Of a stretch of 64,000 nucleotides of DNA, positions 1 to 10,764 are shown piece after piece (position 1 is the first letter of the stretch; every line of letters begins with the position of its first letter). This DNA is from Anthracocystis setariae (Eukaryota > Basidiomycota > Ustilaginomycetes > Ustilaginales > Ustilaginaceae): contig CAKMXJ010000037.1 in the NCBI GenBank assembly GCA_928724745.1, positions 744,001 through 808,000 on the forward strand. The letters are read 5' to 3'. Position numbers and translations under genes: made by a program. A model generated the notes under the pieces. The model was given only the letters and a program-made list of their open reading frames with translations. It was not told the DNA's origin and did no database searches.

Positions 1-597
1 AGTGAAAGTGGCTTCAACAAGCATGCGATGGAGATGGCCGCCGAGATGGAGTTTGGTCTGCAAATCAGCGACAGGGCATCGGTGAAGAGCCTCGAGAACC
101 GACAGAATCTCATCGCGGTGCATGGATCGCGCCGTTGGATCGACAAATGGATCGTCGGTTTCGGTGATGGTTTGATGGCCCCACAAGGCTGAAGAGGGAT
201 GCAAGGCGGGACTATTGGCGTGAGCACTGCTCATTGGGCTGCCGACGGAAGAGTCGGGTGCTAAGGAAGGTGGAACAAGTAAGCTGGGGGAGCCTGTTGA
301 TTCTGCCGTTCCATGGGGCTGTTGTGGCACACAAAGGGAGCTTGCTTGTTCGGAGAGCATGCTTATTTCTTGAGCGGGAGCCACGAGTTGGTTTGACGTT
401 GTAAGACGATCGACCTGCGATGCTTGCTCTACTGTGTCGTGATCGCTGGCTTGTTGAGCGTGGCCAGTCGATTCGAACTTGGACCGGTCGTTCTGAGGCG
501 ATGCGGTCGATGGATGCTCGTTGCCATTTTGACTGAATGCGAAATGATGAGCTTGCCGGTTGGGTCTGGACGCATCTTCTGAGTGCACCGACGACAT
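1..597 (-). CDS. partial protein of unknown function, N-terminal 199 codons
   Basis: An open frame starts at the ATG at 597-595 and runs without a stop to the left window edge, so only the N-terminal 199 residues are visible. The visible part is rich in Ser, Gln, His and Pro and looks disordered, with SSVHSEDASRPNRQ near the start. A more ordered stretch near the edge (ILSVLEALHRCPVADLQTKL, about residues 163-182) looks helical. I recognise no domain. A transcriptional or regulatory protein is possible from the composition but is not shown. The start is the first ATG after an upstream stop-rich region. The absence of stops over 597 bases with ordinary codon use supports a real gene. The 3' end lies outside the window. 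Confidence 0.6.
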   Translation of the reverse strand, partial: MSSVHSEDASRPNRQAHHFAFSQNGNEHPSTASPQNDRSKFESTGHAQQASDHDTVEQASQVDRLTTSNQLVAPAQEISMLSEQASSLCVPQQPHGTAESTGSPSLLVPPSLAPDSSVGSPMSSAHANSPALHPSSALWGHQTITETDDPFVDPTARSMHRDEILSVLEALHRCPVADLQTKLHLGGHLHRMLVEATFT

Positions 598-1518
598 GGT
601 CAAGACGGTCGCCTAGGCGTCAGACGTAAGCGCCTAGCGAAGACACTCGTTCCGCCGTGAGAGAAATCGAGACAACTTCAAGACGATGAAATCATGTCCA
701 TGCGTTGGTTGTATTAGCGATCGAACGGTATAGAGAAGCTAGGTCTAGCTTCTAAAGCAGTGTTATCGGTGGTTGGGTTGATGGGTTGATAGCCCAAGCC
801 AATGTCGGTGCAAGGCAGCGAGCTGGGTGGTACGGGTATGAGTATGCTGAACCGATGTGGGCTCTGACGGCTTGGGAGGTTGTATGCGCCGACCAAGCTG
901 TCTATCCTGAGCAACCGAGGTGACGGTGGATTGGAACGAGCCAATTTTAACCGCGGAAGCACTTCAAGTGACAAAGCTGAGCTTGCTATCGTGAGTAGTG
1001 TATATGGTGTGAGTGGTTGTGGTCCGAGAGAGGGTCCACACCGACTTTGATTTATAATTTGATTTTATTTATTATTTTACTACTGTATTTATATTCAAAG
1101 TGGCTGGCTGGCTGGCTGGCCCATGCATTCGGTGAGCTCTACGGCATATCTCAATCTCCCACCTGCGTCATGCTGCTTTGTTGTGGCTTACAATGCAGCC
1201 GCGCTTATACCAAACCAGCAGTCACGTCGATTTGACAAATGCTGTTGAAACGCGAGCCGCAGCAGTTCTGGCATCTTCAAAGTTGAGCGTCGTCTCTGCG
1301 TAGTCGGTGCACTGTGCGACCATCTCAACGTAGACACCGACTTGCAAAAGGAAAGCCACAACGGACGCCTGCCTGCCGCTCACAAAGCTGCCTAGAGAGC
1401 AGAGCAAAAAGCTGAGAATACATGCGGCAGATGACACCGAAGCTTACAAAGAGAGCAAAGCAATTGTTCGATACCGAGAGAGAGGGACAGAGATGTTCTA
1501 CCTGAGAAAGCGTGCAGC
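598..1518. other. intergenic region, no gene seen
   Basis: This is the 5' side of the partial left-edge gene and the 3' side of the CSC1-like gene. It contains a GGCT tetranucleotide run near 1102-1122 and an AT-rich patch near 1045-1095. Short frames here look random. No RNA gene was recognised. Confidence 0.5.
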
Positions 1519-4500
1519 TCAGCGCTGATAGCCGCCATGACGACCTCCTTGCGGTGGCTGCTGACCCGAACCAGGCTGCGGGCCATATCGTGGAGAGCCG
1601 TGCGGCTGCGAGTTGTAGCTACCTCCGCTCGGCTGTTGTCGGTGCGAGTACTGCTGCTGTCGCTGCTGCGGTGAAGCATACTGCTGCTGTTGCGGCGAAG
1701 CATAGTGCTGCTGCTGCTGCGGCGGCGGCGGCGGCGGCGAAGCGTACTGCTGATACGGTGGCGCCTGCGGCGACTGTCTGCCGTATGCACCGTGCTGTGG
1801 CTGGTAGGCAGGATCAGCAGATGCCTGACGCATACCGACAGCTCCGCCAGCGCCACCGCCCATGTACCTGCCGCCCTGGTTCTGGCTGGGTGGCGAGGTG
1901 GTTGTGTATCCTCCGACCTGGTACTGTGTCGACGTTGGTGCGATCACCGTACCTGGCGAAATCTGTTGAGCCTCACCCGGCGTCGCCATTCGTCCGCCTC
2001 CGTAGCCGCCTTGGGCAGGCGCACCGTACCCACCAACCGCTGCGGCGTTGCCACCGTACAGCATGTTGCCATACGATCCTAGGCTCGTCTGACTGCCCTG
2101 CGCGCTGTGGTGCATGCCTGGTCGTGGCGTGTACATTTGTCCGCCCTGCGAATAGGGGTCCACGTATCCAATCTGCTGCGCAACGCCCGATTCGAATCCT
2201 GGCGTGGTGGCTGCCGAGTGGCTGTTGTATTGTTCGTGAGCGCCAGCGCCCGCCTCGGGCGACGTTTTACCTCCGTACACGGTGCCGGCCAGTGTGCCAT
2301 CGAACGACTCGTTGTAGCTTTGTGGGTGCTTTTCCAGCAAGTTGTCGCGGCTATCCCGCGCACCAACGTTGGCCATTTCAAACTCTTCGCCAGCACCGTG
2401 CCTGGGTCCACCCGCCATGTAGTTGGCGTACTGGTCCTTAAAGTAGTCACCCTTCGGTCCGTATCCAGGGCCAGGAGTCGGCGTGCCAACACCGGCCATG
2501 GTCATGCCGCCCAGCGTGGTGCCGGACATGACGGAGCGCGCGTCCGAGTCCTTGGCAGGGTCGTACTCCAGCTGATCCTCTTCGATGGCAGCGATCTTGA
2601 GACCACCCGCCACCTGTTGAGATTCGACTTTTCGGCCATCCACCACGGCGACGCCGGTATCCAGACGACCCTTGTACACCTGGGGCAAAAGGTTCTTGAC
2701 CTTGGCGTGCACCATTGGCGTAAAGAGCTTGGAGCTGAGCGAAGGGTGACCGAAACGACGCTGCAGACGGTTGTGTCGAGCATCGCCGGCGTGGATCTTG
2801 GAGGCGGCGATCTCGGCTTCGTTGGGGATGTACCAATCGAAGCGGCTGTCAAAGGTGCGGCGGCAGTAGATCTTGAAGGCGATGAGCATCAGGATGGGGG
2901 GCAGCGCAGCGATGGCCTGGTAGTAGTTGAGCGTGTCGAGCACAACGGCAAGGATGAGAATCACCTGCATGAAGCCGATGCAGACGAGCAGACGGTTGAT
3001 GACGGGTCGCCAGAGCATGCCGCCCGTCTCGTGCTTGGTAACAAAGACGTACATGAGCTGGTACTTGTAGATGAACGAATTGGCCCAGAAGACGACGGCT
3101 GAGAAGATGACGACCAGAGGAGCCAAGGGAGCATAGATCATGGCGACGGCGGCCATGAAGAGGAAGTTGGCATAGTAGAGCCAGTAATCGAAGACGGGAG
3201 GCTTGGTGTACTCGCGGACGTCGCGCGGGGTTCGACCGAAAAACACCTTTTGGAACCAGACGAGAAGCAGCTTGATGACCTGAGCCAGGTCGAACACGGC
3301 GACATAGCCACGCAGAGGCATCCAGGTGAGCCAATAGTTGGACTGGTTGAGGTACTGCTGCTTGGTGGCGTAGGCGGCGTTGCTACCCAGCTTTTCGATG
3401 ATCTGGAGGGCGCTGTTGTGGTTGATCTCGACTACGAGCTGGGAGACGAGCGAAAGGGCGACACCGATGAGAGAGAAGAAGAGGAACTGCGAAACGACGA
3501 GGAAGCCAAAGTACTGGCCGATGAGCAGACGGTCGAGCTTGTATCGCGTCTGAACCCCACGGTACTTTGCGATCCTGCGCATAGCGATGGGGAAGAAGAA
3601 GGAAGCGGCGCCCATGATGATGGGAGCGCCGATACCGGAGACGGCGGCAAAGGTGAAGGAGCTCTTTTGCTGCCAGGACTTGAGCCAGCCGAGCCACGAG
3701 ATGCCGGTGAGACCGGCCATGTTGGAGAGCAGCGAGACGGCGATCAAGGGGAAGGTGTTCATGAAAAAGAGCACAAGGAGCAAGAGGAAGCCAAAGAAGC
3801 TGGATTTGGCGCGGCTCGCTCTGGATTTTGTGAGGTTCTGCCAAATGATACCAGCGGGAGGGGGCGCCAGAGCGATGCGCATGCCGTTGTACCTCTTTCC
3901 CCTGAGAGCCTTGGCAGCTGCATGGGCGTATGCGACGGCAGCAAGCGAAGCGAAACCGTACATTTCCGGCTGCTTGTCCTGGATGGTCTCGCGTTGATGC
4001 ATGACGGCCGCCTCGACGCGCTTGATCTGTTCGGTGAGATAATCGATGGCATCGACCGTTTCACCTCCCATGCCCATGAAGCCACCGAGGGTCTTGGTGG
4101 GGCGCTTGGCAGGGACGCGGTTGGGGTCCTTGAGGTACTTTGCGAGGACGTGCTCGAGTTCGCGGACGAGATCGTTGTGCTTTTCGATGAGGTCGGGCAG
4201 GAGGCCGACACGACGACCGATATGCACTTCGGTGGTTGGGTAAGGCATCTTGAGTTCGGACAAGACGGCACCCATGGCGCCATCGGATTGGCATCGCTTG
4301 GCTACGTCGGTGATCATGAGAGTACGGGCATGGAAGCTGGTCTGATACTCTTCGGAACGGAAGTAGGCCCATCTGAGGCGGACCATCTCGCGGTAATGAT
4401 ACCAGATGAAAGAGAGGGCGACGATGGTACCGACGTAGCTCATGCCGACGTGAGCCCACATGTAAGTGCCGTGGACGTTGGACATGTTGAGGTAGTTGAG

Positions 4501-4962
4501 CTTGTTGGTGACGAGGCTGGCGCCTCCGTTGTGGATGTTGTAGGCGACGTCGACGGGCATGAGCACGACCGACATGAGGATGGCGAGGGTGGTGAGCATG
4601 TAACGCATCATGCGGATGAAGCGCAGGAAGGTGACACCATCGAGACCGATCAGAGGCAATAGATCGTGCTCCTTGAAGCGGACGATGGGGGGAAGCCAGC
4701 CGAAGAAGCCTTCGGATGTCTTGGGCGGTGCTTTACCGTCCTCGGCATACTTGGATTTGGGTTGGTAGACAATCTTGTTGTTGGGACGGAGGATCTGGAA
4801 GGCGATGACGGTGAAGAGGGCTAGACCAACGAAAGCAACAATGGTGATGGCGACTTTTTTGAGATCGGTGCTGCCGTTGGCATTGAGTTGCTGGATGAGA
4901 GCGGTGGGCACGACTTCGCGGTCCCTAGCGACAAGCGTAGCATAGGACAAAGACTGTGACAT
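1519..4962 (-). CDS. CSC1/OSCA/TMEM63-family stress-gated cation channel
   Basis: A single-exon gene of 1147 aa, ATG at 4962-4960. The family comprises osmosensitive, calcium-permeable cation channels of the plasma membrane or endomembranes (DUF221; yeast Csc1/Phm7/Rsn1). Seen: a first membrane segment at about 36-58, further N-terminal segments at about 120-140 and 167-190 (RSN1_TM-like), a soluble cytosolic domain at about 200-370 (PHM7_cyt-like), then a block of many membrane helices at about 375-690 (RSN1_7TM-like). The last ~350 residues form a hydrophilic tail that becomes Gly/Gln/Pro/Tyr-rich, with polyproline and QQQQ tracts. The tail is longer than in many homologues and probably disordered. 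Family assignment is firm. Gating stimulus and paralogue identity (Phm7-like, Csc1-like or Rsn1-like) cannot be read from sequence. Confidence 0.92.
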   Translation of the reverse strand: MSQSLSYATLVARDREVVPTALIQQLNANGSTDLKKVAITIVAFVGLALFTVIAFQILRPNNKIVYQPKSKYAEDGKAPPKTSEGFFGWLPPIVRFKEHDLLPLIGLDGVTFLRFIRMMRYMLTTLAILMSVVLMPVDVAYNIHNGGASLVTNKLNYLNMSNVHGTYMWAHVGMSYVGTIVALSFIWYHYREMVRLRWAYFRSEEYQTSFHARTLMITDVAKRCQSDGAMGAVLSELKMPYPTTEVHIGRRVGLLPDLIEKHNDLVRELEHVLAKYLKDPNRVPAKRPTKTLGGFMGMGGETVDAIDYLTEQIKRVEAAVMHQRETIQDKQPEMYGFASLAAVAYAHAAAKALRGKRYNGMRIALAPPPAGIIWQNLTKSRASRAKSSFFGFLLLLVLFFMNTFPLIAVSLLSNMAGLTGISWLGWLKSWQQKSSFTFAAVSGIGAPIIMGAASFFFPIAMRRIAKYRGVQTRYKLDRLLIGQYFGFLVVSQFLFFSLIGVALSLVSQLVVEINHNSALQIIEKLGSNAAYATKQQYLNQSNYWLTWMPLRGYVAVFDLAQVIKLLLVWFQKVFFGRTPRDVREYTKPPVFDYWLYYANFLFMAAVAMIYAPLAPLVVIFSAVVFWANSFIYKYQLMYVFVTKHETGGMLWRPVINRLLVCIGFMQVILILAVVLDTLNYYQAIAALPPILMLIAFKIYCRRTFDSRFDWYIPNEAEIAASKIHAGDARHNRLQRRFGHPSLSSKLFTPMVHAKVKNLLPQVYKGRLDTGVAVVDGRKVESQQVAGGLKIAAIEEDQLEYDPAKDSDARSVMSGTTLGGMTMAGVGTPTPGPGYGPKGDYFKDQYANYMAGGPRHGAGEEFEMANVGARDSRDNLLEKHPQSYNESFDGTLAGTVYGGKTSPEAGAGAHEQYNSHSAATTPGFESGVAQQIGYVDPYSQGGQMYTPRPGMHHSAQGSQTSLGSYGNMLYGGNAAAVGGYGAPAQGGYGGGRMATPGEAQQISPGTVIAPTSTQYQVGGYTTTSPPSQNQGGRYMGGGAGGAVGMRQASADPAYQPQHGAYGRQSPQAPPYQQYASPPPPPPQQQQHYASPQQQQYASPQQRQQQYSHRQQPSGGSYNSQPHGSPRYGPQPGSGQQPPQGGRHGGYQR

Positions 4963-5611
4963 GGTGGATGGACTGAAACCGCAAGTCGCGGAAGCCGCGC
5001 TATAGGAGGCAAGATGTAGTAAGGAAACAAACGCAGCTCTATCTCATGTAAGCGTGCTGAGAGATGGCGATAGATAGTGGATCGTCTGCCTAAGAGTGAG
5101 TCCGTGCAGCTGGATGGAACTGGGCAAGTAGAATTGGCGTTACGGGAGAGCAAGAGCTGAGGATGATGAAGAGGTGAGGTCACAAAAGAGCCAGCTCGAA
5201 TGTGTTTTGTTGGATGGGCGGTGCGTATATGGAGTCGGACAAAGAGATCGTGCGGCGTAATGTTGGTAGCGTGTGGTTGAAGGTGATCGAGATGGATGGT
5301 GTTCCAACGCGAAAAGAGCGTTGATTTGGTTAGGGGAAAGGGATGAATGACAGGATCAATTGATGAAAGGGATCAAGAGATGACAAGGACCAAGAGGAGC
5401 ACAGAGAAGCCAAAGTGGGCGCAAAATTGCACTGATGGCAGCCACGCCGTGCCGATAGGCTTCACACAGTGCGCCAAAGCTGTGAGAGCGTCGATTGCAA
5501 AGTCATCGCTGTCGGCGGCGGCGGCGAGGGCGGCTGCTTTGACAAAGTAAAGTATTAATTAATAAAATGGCTGCCAAACCCAATTTGGTGGTGCCAGCTG
5601 GGTGCGCACAT

Positions 5612-5637
5612 AATCAAATCAAATCAAATCAAATCAA
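5612..5637. repeat. (AATCA)5 pentanucleotide repeat
   Basis: Five direct copies of AATCA lie upstream of the CSC1-like gene, followed by a CAGCTCAGCTCAACTCAGCTC-like purine/pyrimidine run near 5667-5690. Confidence 0.9.
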
Positions 5638-6023
5638 TTTGGCTCAGTCACCAAAAATACAGTTCAGCTCAGCTCAACTCAGCTCACCTCACACAACCAA
5701 GTCGGACGAGCCCGAAAAATAAAATTTAAAGGGAAAAAGAAAGAAAAAAAGAAGAAAAAAAAAATCTCATCGATTCAAAAATCCCTTTCAACTGAGATGC
5801 AGTTGAGTCCGAGTCTGGGGTGCTTTTGGAGCTTTGCATACAACAGAGTGCTCAGACCAATTTGATGTGATAGTGATTCGAAAACTTTGTGTGCTCTCTG
5901 ATAGCGTTAAACGAGCCGCACTCTACACTACACTACTGCTTCTAATTCTGTCAATACATGACGGCAGTCGGCTTGCTTGCCTGTCCTCGGCTCTACTTGT
6001 AGGAAAGCTATCACCATCACCAT

Positions 6024-6053
<30 letters not shown>
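6024..6053. repeat. (CAG)10 trinucleotide repeat
   Basis: Ten uninterrupted CAG units in non-coding DNA of the long intergenic region. Confidence 0.95.
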
Positions 6054-6057
<4 letters not shown>

Positions 6058-8523
6058 CTACCATCTTTGACCGTTCAAAAGTTCGCCTCATCCTTGCCGA
6101 ACCGCAAATGCAAACAACCAATCATGTCAAGGCGCCCATGTCATGGTACAGCGAGCATACCACATTGTCGTCACTCACACATCGTTGCACAAACAGTCGT
6201 CGTTCCTTTGTAGTGCTGTTCACCACCGACTACATTACTACAGAATACAGTAACTGTAGCTTAAGGTCATATCGCAGCTCAGAATTGGGGGACTGGTCCC
6301 TAAAACTGCAAAACGCCTCCTCCTGCAGATTATGCTGGCCCCTGCCTCGGTTTCGATTTCGGCTGTCCTAGTGCATTGACACAATCCAGTCCAGTCCAGC
6401 ACATTACATTACATTGCACGACAACACTTTGCCATTTCGGCCTCTTCCAACCAATGATTATTATTTATTTTGTTGTTCATTTGTTGAGCATTCTGCACTG
6501 AAATGTAATTCCATGGCGCTTACAGTTTTCGCATAGTATAGGATGCAGCATGATTGCATCGAGGCCAAGCCAATGTCAGCCCTGATGAAACTGCGTGGTG
6601 AATGGTTGAAATTCCAACAAGAAGGCTGTGCAGCGCCTTCAACTACACTTCTGCCCGCACGCCGAGACGTGATTTTTTTCTTCCTCACCGGTGCCTGTTT
6701 CACTGCAGTCGAAATCTAAGCTCGGTTTCACTTCTTTTTTTTATGGTTTTTTCTTTTTTCAGACCCTTGCCGAACCACACAATCATTAGGCGGCAGCGCG
6801 TTCGCGTTCTGTCGTCCTCGAAATCGTCCTCATCATTTCACCTCGAAATCTTGAAAAGAGTCGCGTACAATCTCAATCAAATCGGTGGTGAGCGCACCCG
6901 ATCCGATGCTGTTTCTCATCAAACCTTGTCAAACCCGCCACTTTTAGGCTGGTCAAACAGTCACCTCTTCGTCATTCCGAATCAGAGGTAGCCACTTCTT
7001 CAATCGGATCCTTGCCTCTTGCAGCGCATGGACCAGCGCGACGACGGTCGTGCCTTTTCCTCCTTGCACAAGTTTGTCGTGGTAACTGTCATGTGGTTTT
7101 CTTCGTTGGCGTGTTAGAGCCATGCCGACCACAGTCGTTACTTTCGTGCGAGAAAGCCAAGCCGTATCCGATCACGCTTTGTCCACAAGCGCAGAAAATG
7201 CCGATCGCGCCAACCTATTCAGCGTGTTGGACTCCCGTCTTGAGCGCGCAGCCTCGACTCAGCACCGTCCAAGCTGCCCGCAGTGCAATGTATGCATCCG
7301 AGCCATCCACGATCCTCTTTGTCCATCCATCCCTCTCTCTCTTCTATTATCATCATCATCATCCATCATCATCATCATCACGCCGTACCCCGCCTCAGCA
7401 GTTTTCGCAAGTCAACCATCACATCTACACCTTTCAAGCACTTCTCATCAACACACCCTAGCAACCCAACTCAAATCCACTCCTATACACAATGGTCAGC
7501 ATTCAACGTCTCTCCGAACCCCGCATCCATCCTCATTCCAATCCTCAACCTTCTTGCATCGCCATGTTCAGCACACTGTCAAGAGCTGCCACAGTCATCC
7601 CCTCCATGGCTCCAGAGCATGTTGTTGCATGCTGCCCGAGATCCCCAACTCATCGCTGATAGGGTCAACTGCCGAGTGAACCTGTTTTTTAAATTCCTTG
7701 CCACCCCGACTCCAGCGCATGGGCACACAAAACGCAGACCCTGTGTCGCGGGTTCGTTACCCATCGAATCGACAGAAGCAGCTCGTCTTTACTCGCTGGG
7801 TCGGTCGATTGGCAGCTATTCGGCTCAGCTCGCAAGCTTGACGCGGGATCCTTGGACTTTTGCTCTCAGCAGCAACAAAGAGCCAGCTAGCCGATCATGC
7901 CAGGCGCAGAAACGCGCAGAGGTCGCCGCTCCCTCGGGCAAACAGCCTCACATTAGGCTCATGCTGCAACGACAAGCCTGAACATTGCGATGCTTGAATT
8001 TCAGGATGGAACCCTTTGACTCGAGCTCGGAGTATTGGGTCATCGCCACAGCCGCATCGAGGCTTCCTTCCTTTCTTTTCGACTGCTGTGGCGCCCTCTG
8101 CATCCGCACGCGCCCATGCTCGGATTTGCTTCATCGGATCGACGTTTTCTGACCAGAATTGTTCTCCTCACCTTGACCTCCGCTCTTTCCGACCCTCAAC
8201 GCCTCTTCATGTTGCCGTTCTTCCGTCGTTGTTTGCTCGATGATGCTCTGCTACCGCCACGCGCTACGACCATGTACGCTCTGCTGTGGTGTCGACCGCC
8301 TTACTGCGTACCTACTTGCGAAATGCGGCGCTCGCCTTGTCCGATGCCCAAATACAACATCTGCCGCATGCTGCTTTCGCTGAACCCGATGATCGCTCCA
8401 TCTGCTGGGATCGTCTGATGGTGTTGCATGGTCCTACATCACGGATTCGTTGCAAATCGTGCTGCATGTCTCGTATCTCCTCCGCTTCTCGATGTCCTTT
8501 CCTGACTGTCGACTCAACAGTCC

Positions 8524-9877
8524 ATGAACATCGACAAGCGTGAGTTTCTTACAGACAGCTGTTTGGCACATGCTCGACCTGCTCGCTTTCGTAGCATCTA
8601 CGCATCCGGTCGCCCCGCCAGCTACGTCTCGGGTTTCACGACGCTCGCCAGTCTCGGGCTGTTCAATCCACTCGAGACTATCCGTCTACTTGCGACGTGG
8701 AGCGACGGGCCAGCTATGTGCCAAAACACCGCACACGAGCCGCAAAATCTAGTACGCAGAGCAGTCGTTGCTGAACAGTCGCCCATCTTTATCTTCAACC
8801 CATCGTACCGATCGCCGACTTTGTCATCCTCGCGTCGTTACTCGTTCCGATATCTGTCCACCCCCACGGATACCGGCATGAATACATTCGCGATGTCCGA
8901 TTCGACATGCATGCATCACGGCTCGTCTTTGCTTTTGACTTTCCATTTTCTGTACAGCTCTTGACGATATCATCTCGTCCCGCCCCAAGAAGGCTGGCTC
9001 CGGCCGCCCCAACCAGCGTGGTCGTCGTGGAGCTCGTGGCGCTCGCCCTAGCGCCAAGGCTGCCGCTGTCGGCGGTAATGCTCAGAACGCTGCTGTCGTT
9101 GCAGCCTCGAACCGAAACAAGCCCCCCGTCGTCATCCCTGGTCGAAGCGCCAACACTGGTAGCAAGATTATCCTCAGCAACTTGCCTCTCGATGTCACCG
9201 AAGCACAGGTCAAGGTTGGTAGCAACTCCATTTCTTGCGACTTCAGACGAACCCCTTCGGCGGTTTCCTCATCTCTTTTTTCTAACGTCACACGCCACTT
9301 GACCTGCAATCGGTCACTCTCTTCAACCTCTGCAGGAACTGTTTGCCACAACGATCGGCCCTCTTCGCAAGGTGGCCATGAGCTACCGCGCCAACGGCCA
9401 GTCAACTGGAGTTTGCACTGTCGAGTTCCAGCGTGCCGACGACGCCGGTCGCGCTTACACCCAGTACAACAACCGACTCATTGACGGAAGTGAGTATCTT
9501 TCCTCTACATCTCAAGCGCTGCAACTTTGCATATTTGCTCATACCTCGCTTCACTTGTATGCCATTCGGGTTTCTTCGCCCCTTTCTCCGCGCTTACAGA
9601 GAAACCTCTCAAGGTCGAGGTTGTCGTCGACCCCGCCAAGGTGGCTGCTACTCCAGCTGCTGCAGCCAAGGGAGCCAAGGGAGCTGCTGCCAACAGTGCC
9701 AAGGGCAAGGGCGCCCGTGGTGCTGCCGGCGCTGCTGGCGCTGGCCGTGGACGTGGACGTGCAGGTGCAGCTCGCCCCAAACGTGAGGCGCGCCCCAAGA
9801 AGACTGTTGAAGACCTCGATGCCGAGATGGAGGACTACAACAAGCAGGCCTCCACCGATGCTGCACCCACTGCTTGA
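8524..9877 (+). CDS. YRA1: Yra1/ALYREF-type mRNA export adaptor
   Basis: Spliced model join(8524..8539, 8958..9214, 9336..9489, 9600..9877), 705 nt, 234 aa; all junctions are GT..AG and the phases close. Yra1/ALY binds the DEAD-box helicase Sub2/UAP56 within TREX and hands mRNA to the nuclear export receptor. Seen: an N-terminal UAP56-binding-type motif NIDKPLDDIISSR created by joining the 16-nt first exon to exon 2; a basic Arg/Gly/Lys region; an RRM from about residue 75 to 155 with SKIILSNLPLDVTE as RNP2-like strand and TGVCTVEFQ as RNP1-like strand; an RGRGRAG-type basic region; and a C-terminal acidic helix, KKTVEDLDAEMEDYN, typical of the family. The start is fixed by the conserved motif immediately after it. 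The first intron is 418 nt; the others are 121 and 110 nt. Confidence 0.93.
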
Positions 9878-10278
9878 GTAGGTGCGCTCCGTCCTCGATC
9901 CCAAATGTCTTCATTTTTGTAACAGTCTGATCCAAACGTAGCCCATGCTCTTCGCTACTTCAACATGCCGTTATCTCGGGGTTTTTTTTCCCTTCCGTTA
10001 TCTCCCATCATGTGTTACTTGTCTGTAGTCTGAATGGGTCTATTTCGGCGTGTGCAGTGTTCGAATCAGCTTGTAGAGAGTCTTTGTGCAAGCATCGTGT
10101 GCCTCTCAAGACATGTTGGTGTCTTTGGACGATGCGAATCGTGATTGAAGCGCGCGTGCCTGCGGGGATTCAAGTGAAAGAGGAGAGAGGGTCCGATAGT
10201 CAGCACGGGGTGAAATAATCACGCAACGCGTCGTGAGGCGCGTCTCGTTCAGCTGCCCTTCAGTTCCGACCAACACTC

Positions 10279-10301
10279 TTTTTTTTTTTTTTTTTTTTTT
10301 T
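10279..10301. repeat. 23-nt T homopolymer
   Basis: Uninterrupted T run in the 5' flank of the BRCT gene, a likely site of length polymorphism or sequencing error. Confidence 0.9.
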
Positions 10302-10490
10302 GGGCTGATCATCTACGCGTCACGCCCCCACGCTTGGCTTTGCCCTTTTTGGTTCTTTTTCCTTTTTTTGGGTCCCCTTTTGAGCTGCAGCGCAGGCGCA
10401 GTTTCGAGCTCCACTTTTCTTCGAGGTGTGCAGCGTGGGTGGATACAGATGCATGTCGGGGGCCTCGTTGACTTCACGGTAGCCACGACT

Positions 10491-10518
10491 CAGCAGCAGC
10501 AGCAGCAGCAGCAGCAGC
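10491..10518. repeat. (CAG)9 trinucleotide repeat
   Basis: Nine CAG units about 250 nt upstream of the BRCT-protein start codon. Confidence 0.95.
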
Positions 10519-10764
10519 TTCTTCGCCACCATTCCGGTCTTCAGCTTCCAACTATCATCGCCCTAACCCATATTACTACTATTCCTACAGTTAGCGATAC
10601 TTGCGCCCACGCCGTCCTCTATATCGTCGCATTCCATAAGGCTACCCGGCAAGGAGTCCGCCATCTGCAGTCAGACGAGCAGCGATTGCGGTCCATTCCC
10701 TTTCTACAGCATTTCGACGTTGATGGCCCTAAGTCTACATCGATAGCAACCAAGCACTGCGGAG

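Larger units (their letters stand above)
4963..8523. other. long divergent intergenic region between the CSC1-like gene and YRA1
   Basis: About 3.56 kb lies between the two start codons, unusually long for this window. It holds pyrimidine-rich stretches, (AATCA)n and (CAG)n repeats, and CAT repeats near 7348-7380. Several plus-strand frames of 75-230 codons overlap at 7.0-8.4 kb, but they have low-complexity composition and no recognisable domains, so I do not call them genes. It probably carries both promoters and a long YRA1 5' leader, possibly with upstream introns. Confidence 0.5.
9878..10764. other. intergenic region between YRA1 and the BRCT gene
   Basis: It holds the YRA1 3' flank and the BRCT gene 5' flank. 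It includes a 23-T run at 10279-10301 and (CAG)9 at 10491-10518. No gene recognised. Confidence 0.5.

Noticed and set aside
2107..3102. 331-codon plus-strand open frame
   Set aside because: Antisense of the CSC1-like gene; no recognisable protein features.
3250..4662. 470-codon plus-strand open frame
   Set aside because: Antisense shadow of the CSC1-like gene; charged low-complexity translation with no domain.
7283..7981. 232-codon plus-strand frame with poly-Ile/poly-His
   Set aside because: Arises from the CAT/ATC repeats; overlaps two other frames of similar length and lacks any domain.
10055..10075. tRNA T-arm-like GTTCGAATC
   Set aside because: No matching acceptor, D or anticodon stems around it; no tRNA gene was found in the window.
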